This document shows positions 28,120-32,672 of a DNA stretch of 32,672 bases, one piece after another. How positions within the stretch are numbered: position 1 is the stretch's first letter; each line of letters begins with the position of its first letter. A model generated the notes under the pieces. That model saw only the letters and a list, made by a program, of their open reading frames with translations, was not told the DNA's origin and did no database searches. The DNA is taken from the NCBI GenBank assembly GCA_003132525.1, contig PKXZ01000089.1, positions 1 to 32,672 of the forward strand. The letters run 5' to 3'. Position numbers and translations under genes: made by a program. Origin of the DNA: Candidatus Dormiibacterota bacterium. GTDB lineage: Bacteria; Chloroflexota; Dormibacteria; Aeolococcales; Aeolococcaceae.

Positions 28120-28679
28120 CAACGGCGACGCTTCCGGGCTATCCGTCGGCGTGGGTCATCGACACTGTCCTGACGGATGGCGGTGCGGCACACATACGGC
28201 CCATCCGGCCGGGCGACGCAAACGCGCATCGAGCTTTCTTCGCGCGCCAGTCCCAGCAGAGTGTGTACTTCCGCTTCTTTGGTCCGAGGTCGGCGTTGAC
28301 GGATCGCGAGGTCACACATTTCACCACCGTCGACTACCACGATCGCATGGCATTCGTCGCATTTCTCGGCGGCGAGATGATCGCCGTCGGTCGCTACGAG
28401 CACCTCGGTCACGGTGACGAGGCCGAGGTCGCGTTCGCGGTTGCCGACGAGCATCAGGGTCGCGGGCTGGCGACACTGCTCCTTGCGTATCTCGCGACGT
28501 ACGCAATGACCCAGGGCATCACCCGTTTCAGCGCCGACACGCTCATCGACAACCGGCGGATGCTGCAGGTCTTCGAGGGGGCCGGCTTCACGCGCGTGAG
28601 CCGATCCATCGAGTACGGCGTTGTCCATCTCGCGTTCGACATCCGCAGCGCGGTCACCGAGGTTCCCCGCCTGAGCTGA
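28116..28679 (+). CDS. GNAT N-acetyltransferase
   Basis: A 187-residue acetyl-CoA-dependent acetyltransferase. It resembles the GNAT domain found fused to acyl-CoA synthetase-like domains in actinobacterial lysine acetyltransferases: HIRPIRPGDANAHRAFFARQS, YFRFFGPRSALTDREVTHFTTVDYHDRMAFVAFL, and the acetyl-CoA pyrophosphate loop VADEHQGRGLATLLL, then NRRMLQVFEGAGF. Here the domain stands alone. GTG 28116 overlaps the kinase stop in a GTGA, which suggests coupled translation and a link to the kinase signal. A target such as an acyl-CoA synthetase lysine is possible by analogy only. Confidence 0.87.
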   Translation: MTTATLPGYPSAWVIDTVLTDGGAAHIRPIRPGDANAHRAFFARQSQQSVYFRFFGPRSALTDREVTHFTTVDYHDRMAFVAFLGGEMIAVGRYEHLGHGDEAEVAFAVADEHQGRGLATLLLAYLATYAMTQGITRFSADTLIDNRRMLQVFEGAGFTRVSRSIEYGVVHLAFDIRSAVTEVPRLS

Positions 28680-28688
28680 TCGCCGGGA

Positions 28689-28701
28689 TGGCACGGTGCC
28701 A
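28689..28701. repeat. Palindrome TGGCAC-G-GTGCCA, copy 1
   Basis: A perfect 13-base inverted repeat between the convergent stops of the GNAT gene and the zinc-ribbon gene. The same sequence, apart from its centre base, recurs at 29192-29204. No T run follows. Confidence 0.5.
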
Positions 28702-28706
28702 CGCTG

Positions 28707-29108
28707 CTATCTCGCGGCGAGACCCAAAAGGATGCGGACGCAGCGTTCGCAGTACCAGATTGGCAGCCCCGTGCCGCGCTCGCGTACATCCCCTCCCGGT
28801 ATCCCTGAATAGGCAAAGGGCTGCAGCTCCGCATCGCACCTGGCACATCTCGCGTGGCTGCCTGTCCATTGGTAGACAAAGGGCTGTCCACCGACAAAGA
28901 CCGTCTGCTGCGGCCACGGACGAAACTCGGCAGCAGGCACCATGCGACGCGCCGTGTTCTCAGGAATGTCACCGAGAGCGAGACTGCTTTCGTGGATCTC
29001 GGCGATCTCCAGCTGGCCGGTCTCTGCATCGCCGCGAATCGCGAGCACGGGCAGCGTCGACCCACCGACGCGCCCGGGAACGGGGGTCTCGAGGTCCTTC
29101 AAGGTCAT
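28707..29108 (-). CDS. Hypothetical protein with C-terminal CxxC pair (zinc ribbon-like)
   Basis: A 133-residue protein, family not recognised. The N-terminal half is a mixed strand region (GGSTLPVLAIRGDAETGQLEIAEI). The C-terminal half holds two cysteine pairs, C-A-R-C-D near residue 88 and Y-C-E-R-C near residue 119, spaced as in a zinc ribbon or rubredoxin-like knuckle, with aromatic residues between (FVYQW, QPFAYSG, PIWYC). No signal peptide or membrane helix. ATG 29108 is used; an upstream ATG exists but is out of frame. The gene is flanked on both sides by copies of a TGGCACnGTGCCA palindrome. A metal-dependent binding role is inferred only from the cysteines. Confidence 0.68.
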   Translation of the reverse strand: MTLKDLETPVPGRVGGSTLPVLAIRGDAETGQLEIAEIHESSLALGDIPENTARRMVPAAEFRPWPQQTVFVGGQPFVYQWTGSHARCARCDAELQPFAYSGIPGGDVRERGTGLPIWYCERCVRILLGLAAR

Positions 29109-29190
29109 CGCATGCTAATCGCTCGGCGCTGGCGAAGTCGAGACCACGGGGTGCTCGCCAGACTGATCAGGACATCGGGTTGAGGGTCAC

Positions 29191-29205
29191 GTGGCACTGT
29201 GCCAC
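29191..29205. repeat. Palindrome GTGGCAC-T-GTGCCAC, copy 2
   Basis: A perfect 15-base inverted repeat in the region between the divergent zinc-ribbon gene and the 29351 membrane-protein gene. Its 13-base core matches copy 1 at 28689-28701. Position and symmetry suit a dimeric repressor or activator site. Confidence 0.5.
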
Positions 29206-29207
29206 CA

Positions 29208-29221
29208 GGGACCGATGACCC
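29208..29221. promoter_or_regulatory. DosR-box-like sequence
   Basis: GGGACCGATGACCC matches the known mycobacterial DosR core GGGACTWWAGTCCC at 10 of 14 positions, keeping GGGAC, G and CCC. It lies 130 bases before the 29351 start and 3 bases from the 15-base palindrome. Weak on its own; given weight only by the DosRS-like genes 1-3 kb away. Confidence 0.3.
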
Positions 29222-29350
29222 ACCGAGCTCGGGACCAGCACCCGGGATCTCATGGCGGATGGCTCTGTTGTCAAACCCCTGCCCGGGTCGAGGATGTGAA
29301 CACAGAGTCACATGGACTCGAGAACAACAGACAGAAAAGGGACACGGACC

Positions 29351-29944
29351 ATGACAAGCGGACTTCGTTGGCGGATCTTCGTACTCCAGGTTGGACTCAT
29401 CGGCATCCTCGCCTTCGTGAGCGGATTCGCCTTCTGGGCGAGCAGCTTCGCGACCTCGACTGTTCACGACCAGCTCGCGGCGCAGCAGATCTACTTCCCG
29501 GCAGCCGGCTCGGCGGCACTCACTGCGCTTCCCAAGGTCGACGACATCGCCATGACGCAGTACGCCGGTGACGAACTGCTGACCGGTGCGGAGGCTCAGG
29601 TCTACGCCAACAACTTCATCAACGTCCACCTTGGCGAGATCGGCAACGGCCAGACCTACTCGCAGCTGAGTGCCGCCGCTGAGGCCGCGCCCACCAACAC
29701 CAAGCTCGCCGGCGAAGTGGCGACCATCTTCAAAGGCACCACGCTTCGCAGCATGTTGCTCAACGCCTACGGCTGGTCCGAGATCGGCGTTTTCGCCGGC
29801 TACGCAGCCATCGGCCTGGCGATCGCGGCCGTCGCGGTCTTCGGCGCCTTCCTCTTCGAGATCGTCCGCTGGCGCGAGACGGCAGGAGCGGGACGGACCA
29901 CCCGCGAAGCCGCACTCCCCGTGCCCGCAGCGCAGCGCGCATAA
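29351..29944 (+). CDS. Conserved hypothetical two-helix membrane protein
   Basis: A 197-residue protein with an N-terminal helix (IFVLQVGLIGILAFVSGFAFW, about residues 8-30), an extracytoplasmic domain of about 110 residues, and a second helix near 145-170 (IGVFAGYAAIGLAIAAVAVFGAFLF). Motifs in the outer domain, HDQLAAQQIYFPAAGS, YAGDELLTGAEAQVYANNFINVHLGEIGNGQTYSQLS and FKGTTLRSMLLNAYGW, resemble an actinobacterial family of unknown function that I can recognise but not name. ATG 29351 is chosen because AAAAGGGA stands about 9 bases upstream; the frame is open from 29312. A terminator follows. Confidence 0.78.
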   Translation: MTSGLRWRIFVLQVGLIGILAFVSGFAFWASSFATSTVHDQLAAQQIYFPAAGSAALTALPKVDDIAMTQYAGDELLTGAEAQVYANNFINVHLGEIGNGQTYSQLSAAAEAAPTNTKLAGEVATIFKGTTLRSMLLNAYGWSEIGVFAGYAAIGLAIAAVAVFGAFLFEIVRWRETAGAGRTTREAALPVPAAQRA

Positions 29945-29975
29945 GGGACGAGCGCCGGACTTCGGTCCCCCTTTT

Positions 29976-30010
29976 GACCCACCGGCTTCGCGGCCGGTGG
30001 GTCCTTTTAT
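29976..30010 (+). terminator. Intrinsic terminator after the 29351 gene
   Basis: Perfect 11-bp stem GACCCACCGGC / GCCGGTGGGTC with loop TTCGCG, followed by CTTTTATT. A smaller hairpin GGAC-TTCG-GTCC followed by CCCCTTTT lies just before it (29957-29975), making a tandem pair. Confidence 0.9.
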
Positions 30011-30099
30011 TCCGGCGATCTACCGGGGAGTCCCTACAAGGCACCACGAATATGTGAGACTCCGCCACCGCGAGCGACCGTCAGGGAGTTGGAAAGACG

Positions 30100-30921
30100 A
30101 TGCACGCACAATCCAATGAAGCAACGCGCTTATCGCAGGACACGCTGATTTTTCACATCTCGCCGGCTGGGCTGAGCCTCATCGGCGGGAGCGGCCGCGG
30201 GGCCGGTTGGACCGGCATCGTCGACCTGACGCTCGATCAAGAGCCACTGGCGATGCAGGTCCATGCTTCCAGCCGCCCGGCGCGACTTGACGGAACCGAC
30301 GAACCCGTTCGCGTCGTCGGCCCGTACTGGGCAAAGCACGCCGTGCTGGTGCCTGTCGGCGGGGAGCACCTGGTGGTCTTCGGCAGCGACGAGCCGCTGC
30401 CCGACTCCGATGCAACCCTGGTCCCCGCTGCCGCGCATCTCGTCGCCGAAGTCCAGCAGGTGTCGCCGGCGAAGCTGCTCGCCGACGAGCTCGAGATGGT
30501 TCACGCGATTCGCGACCTCATCGAATACCGCCCTGAGCGGGTTGTTGAGACGGCTCGGCACATCGCAACCAAGGCGGCCGAGCCACTCTCATGCGAAGTT
30601 GGTGCGGTGCTCCTCCACTACAACGGCACCCTGGTCGCGGAGGTGATCACGCGCAACTGGTCGGAGCACCTGGATTCCGCCGATGTCCGAGCCACGCTCA
30701 TCACGCTGTTCCAGCGCGTCGAGAATGGTGCCCTCCTCGAGCTCGAGCTCGAAGCGGCAGCCGGCGATGCCCTCGGTCGCGACCAGGGCCTCGTCGCGCG
30801 TTTCGCAGTCCCCATCGGGCGTCCCAAACCTTTTGGGGTGCTCGTCGTCGCTCACGCCGCAACGCGTGCACGAGGGTTCACCAACCTCTGCCAGCGCAGC
30901 AGTTCGCGGCGTTCGGCATAG
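30100..30921 (+). CDS. Truncated hypothetical protein with GAF-like region
   Basis: The open frame gives 273 residues. The N-terminal part (LIFHISPAGLSLIGG, DLTLDQEPLAMQVHASSRPA) is a beta-rich region of unknown family. From about residue 125 there is a helix LLADELEMVHAIRDLIEYRPERVVETARHIATKA leading into a GAF-like fold (CEVGAVLLHYNGTLVAEV, FAVPIGRPKPFGVLVVAHA, RGFTNLCQ). The sequence breaks at about 30890-30905; the last eight residues are a chance extension into the next block. A sensor or signalling output domain would normally follow a GAF domain and is missing. ATG 30100 lies behind GGAAAG. The function of the intact protein is unknown. Confidence 0.65.
   Translation: MHAQSNEATRLSQDTLIFHISPAGLSLIGGSGRGAGWTGIVDLTLDQEPLAMQVHASSRPARLDGTDEPVRVVGPYWAKHAVLVPVGGEHLVVFGSDEPLPDSDATLVPAAAHLVAEVQQVSPAKLLADELEMVHAIRDLIEYRPERVVETARHIATKAAEPLSCEVGAVLLHYNGTLVAEVITRNWSEHLDSADVRATLITLFQRVENGALLELELEAAAGDALGRDQGLVARFAVPIGRPKPFGVLVVAHAATRARGFTNLCQRSSSRRSA
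30888..30905. other. Junction between two unrelated segments
   Basis: To the left, a GAF-like gene stops mid-domain in frame 1; to the right, the C-terminal 40 residues of an HtpX-type protease begin without their first 250 or so residues, in another frame. There is no insertion sequence, repeat or tRNA at the point. Consistent with a chimeric contig join or with illegitimate recombination. Confidence 0.65.
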
Positions 30922-31019
30922 CGGACGGCGCGGTGGCTACCGGACTGAAGCGTCTGTTCATGAGCCACCCGCCACTGGATGAGCGCATCGCCGCGTTGCG
31001 GGCGATCGGCGCACGTTGA
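30894..31019 (+). pseudogene. htpX: C-terminal fragment of an HtpX-like M48 metalloprotease
   Basis: Only the last 40 or so codons are present: QQFAAFGIADG, then GLKRLFMSHPPLDERIAALRAIGAR and TGA 31019. The LFMSHPPLDERIAAL signature is the usual C-terminus of HtpX, a membrane zinc protease for misfolded membrane proteins. The HEXXH active site and the membrane helices are absent, so this fragment cannot work. The TGA overlaps the TTG start of the FAD oxidase gene (TTGA), which suggests that the two were an operon in their source genome. It begins exactly at the junction with the truncated GAF-like gene. Confidence 0.7.
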
Positions 31020-32440
31020 CTCCTGCGGGCGAGGAGCTGCGCGCCCGGCTGCGCGAGATCCTCGGCGCAGAGGGGGTGCTGACGACTGCCGCGGACTGCG
31101 CCCCGTACCTCACCGATCACCGGCAGCTGTATCACGGTGCGGCGCTGGCGGTGGCGCGGCCGCGCACCGTGGCGCAGGTTTCGCAGGTGCTCGCCTGTTG
31201 CAACGCCGCGCGCGTGGGCGTGGTGCCGCACGGCGGCAACACCGGCTATTGCGGCGGTGCGACCCCTGATGAGTCAGGCCGGCAACTGGTGCTGTCGCTG
31301 CAGCGCCTGAATCGAATCCGCAGCCTCGACGCCGCCAACTATTCGCTGGTGGCGGACGCCGGTTGCATCCTCGGGCAGTTGCAGCAGGCGGCGGAGGACG
31401 CCGAACGCTACCTGCCGCTCACGCTCGGCTCGCAGGGCAGCTGCCAGATCGGCGGCAATCTCTCCACCAACGCCGGCGGCACCAGCGTGCTGCGTTACGG
31501 GATGGCGCGCGACCTCGTGCTCGGGCTGGAAGTGGTGCTGCCTGACGGCCGGGTGCTCGACGCCCTGTCGGCGCTGCGAAAAGACAACACCGGTTACGAC
31601 ATCAAGTCACTGTTCCTGGGGGCCGAAGGCACGCTCGGCGTCATCACCGCGGCGACTCTGAAGCTCTTCCCCAAGGTGCGCGACGTCGCAACCGCATTTG
31701 CGGCCGTGGCCGATGTACCCGCAGCGCTCGCGCTGCTGGCGCGCCTGCGCGAAGCGAGCAGCGATCGCGTGAGCTCCTTCGAGCTCATCCCGCGCATCGC
31801 CGTAGAACTCACGACGCGCCACATTGCGCACGTTACCGATCCGCTCGATCGGGCGCATGACTGGTACGTGCTGTGCGAGGTGGCTTCATCGCACGCCGCG
31901 GACGTCATGGAGGAACTCCTGGGCAATGCGCTCGGCGCCGCGCTCGCCGATGGCCTGGTGCTCGACGCCGCCGTGGCACGCAACGAGCGTGAACGGGCGG
32001 CTCTGTGGAGGCTGCGCGAAAGCATCCCCGAGGCGCAGCGCAAGGACGGCGCGAGCCTCAAGCACGACATCGCGGTGCCCGTGGCTGCGCTTCCGGATTT
32101 CCTGGTACGCGCCTCGTCATGGGTGAGCGCCAACGCGCTCCAGGGACGGCTGGTCGCCTATGGCCACCTCGGCGACGGCAACCTGCACTTCAACCTCAAC
32201 GCCGCCCCGGGCGCAGATGCGCGGCGCTTCCTTGCCGACGCGCCGCGCGTCGGCCGCGCCATCCACGACCTGGTGCGCGAGTTTGGCGGCAGTTTCAGCG
32301 CCGAGCATGGCATCGGACGGCTCAAGGTCGAGGAGCTCGAGCGCTATGCGGACGCGGTGGAGCTTGATCTCATGCGCGCCGTGAAGAGCGCTTTTGATCC
32401 GCACGGCATCATGAATCCGGGTAAGGTCCTGCGCGCCTAG
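31016..32440 (+). CDS. FAD-linked oxidase (D-lactate / D-2-hydroxyglutarate dehydrogenase family)
   Basis: A 474-residue flavoenzyme of the VAO/PCMH superfamily that oxidises D-2-hydroxy acids. FAD-binding domain: VVPHGGNTGYCGGATPD, LPLTLGSQGSCQIGGNLSTNAGG, VLRYGMARDLVLGLEVVLPDG, GYDIKSLFLGAEGTLGVIT. C-terminal FAD-oxidase domain: LKHDIAVPVAALPDFL, YGHLGDGNLHFNLN and SAEHGIGRLK, which carry the metal/substrate residues of D2HGDH-like enzymes. The TTG start at 31016 overlaps the htpX stop. Overall it looks like a beta/gammaproteobacterial enzyme, unlike the rest of the window. Which 2-hydroxy acid is used cannot be told. Confidence 0.93.
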   Translation: MTPAGEELRARLREILGAEGVLTTAADCAPYLTDHRQLYHGAALAVARPRTVAQVSQVLACCNAARVGVVPHGGNTGYCGGATPDESGRQLVLSLQRLNRIRSLDAANYSLVADAGCILGQLQQAAEDAERYLPLTLGSQGSCQIGGNLSTNAGGTSVLRYGMARDLVLGLEVVLPDGRVLDALSALRKDNTGYDIKSLFLGAEGTLGVITAATLKLFPKVRDVATAFAAVADVPAALALLARLREASSDRVSSFELIPRIAVELTTRHIAHVTDPLDRAHDWYVLCEVASSHAADVMEELLGNALGAALADGLVLDAAVARNERERAALWRLRESIPEAQRKDGASLKHDIAVPVAALPDFLVRASSWVSANALQGRLVAYGHLGDGNLHFNLNAAPGADARRFLADAPRVGRAIHDLVREFGGSFSAEHGIGRLKVEELERYADAVELDLMRAVKSAFDPHGIMNPGKVLRA

Positions 32441-32452
32441 CTGGTAAAGGAG

Positions 32453-32672
32453 ATGCGGATGTTGTGGTTACGCCTGGTGGCCTGCGGGTTGGCGCTGACA
32501 ATTCTCGCCGGCTGCGCTAAGCATGGCACCCCCGCGGCCAGCACCGGCTCGCCGTCCGCGGGCCACGCGGCCGCAACCGCGCCGGTGGCGGCCGATCCCG
32601 GCGAGGGGCCGCGCATCACGCTGTCAAAGGACAACGTGCATCTGGAATATCGGGTTTACGGACACGGCGAGC
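32453..32672 (+). CDS. Lipoprotein, probable alpha/beta hydrolase (runs off the right edge)
   Basis: The first 73 codons of a lipoprotein: ATG 32453 after a strong AAAGGAG site, signal peptide LWLRLVACGLALTILAGC with the lipobox cysteine at about residue 21 (LAGC), an Ala/Ser/Pro linker, and then ITLSKDNVHLEYRVYGHGE. That last stretch is the usual first strand and loop before the oxyanion-hole VLVHG of alpha/beta hydrolases, so a membrane-anchored esterase or hydrolase is likely. The catalytic part lies outside the window. Co-directional with, and 12 bases after, the FAD oxidase. Confidence 0.72.
   Translation, partial: MRMLWLRLVACGLALTILAGCAKHGTPAASTGSPSAGHAAATAPVAADPGEGPRITLSKDNVHLEYRVYGHGE

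Noticed and set aside
29957-29969. GGACTTCGGTCCC as a DosR box
   Set aside because: It matches the motif, but it is a GGAC-UUCG-GUCC hairpin followed by a T run, placed directly after a stop codon and before another terminator, so termination explains it better.

Overview
The window is high-GC DNA with tightly packed genes. Positions 1 to about 30.89 kb look like one chromosomal segment of a soil-type, Gram-positive-like or Chloroflexota/Dormibacterota/Actinomycetota-like bacterium. The reasons are the actinobacterial-style families (TIGR03085, DUF4383, DUF6131, DUF6458, DUF5709-like, a DosS/DosR-like pair) and several leaderless-type promoters with a TAnnnT -10 box 6 to 8 nt before the start codon. 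The last 1.8 kb looks different. A truncated sensor-like gene runs directly into the C-terminus of an HtpX-type protease, followed by a proteobacterial-looking FAD-linked oxidase and a lipoprotein. That junction is either a real recombination point or, more simply, a chimeric contig join.

Layout. 1-2159 (minus): four-gene aromatic-catabolism operon, dienelactone hydrolase > TIGR03085 protein > PaaI thioesterase > PaaK phenylacetate-CoA ligase (cut by the window edge). 2232-3899: a lipoprotein and a convergent membrane-anchored kelch-like protein. 3950-7431: phosphoketolase plus acetate kinase, which together turn sugar phosphates into acetate and ATP. 7428-9418: a divergent MFS exporter / HxlR regulator pair whose two -35 boxes interleave. 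9471-11756: small membrane and hypothetical proteins around a strong two-way terminator, including a 51-residue DUF6131 gene. 12054-13025: a decayed gene that appears to fuse the start of a GH8 glycosidase to the end of a membrane glycosyltransferase. 13028-18981 (minus): gltB-gltD glutamate synthase. 19028-20291: a DAHP synthase/chorismate mutase fusion behind a structured leader that encodes a 20-residue Tyr-Phe-containing peptide, a candidate attenuator. 20390-22234: long-chain acyl-CoA synthetase. 22245-23183: DinB-like protein and an acidic DUF5709-like protein. 23269-25221: an FtsH with an altered pore loop. 25228-28679: a NarL-type regulator, an SRPBCC-like protein, a heme-GAF histidine kinase of DosS type, and a GNAT acetyltransferase. 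28707-30921: a zinc-ribbon protein, a two-helix membrane protein and a truncated GAF-like protein. 30894-32672: the foreign-looking block.

How it fits together. The segment is mainly housekeeping: nitrogen assimilation (GltBD), the entry to aromatic amino acid synthesis (AroF-CM), lipid activation and proteolysis. It also holds modules suited to aromatic growth substrates and to low-oxygen survival (Xfp-AckA; DosS/DosR-like sensing). The most interesting non-coding signal is the aroF leader. The most important caution is the junction near 30.89 kb. No tRNA, rRNA, CRISPR array or insertion sequence was seen.
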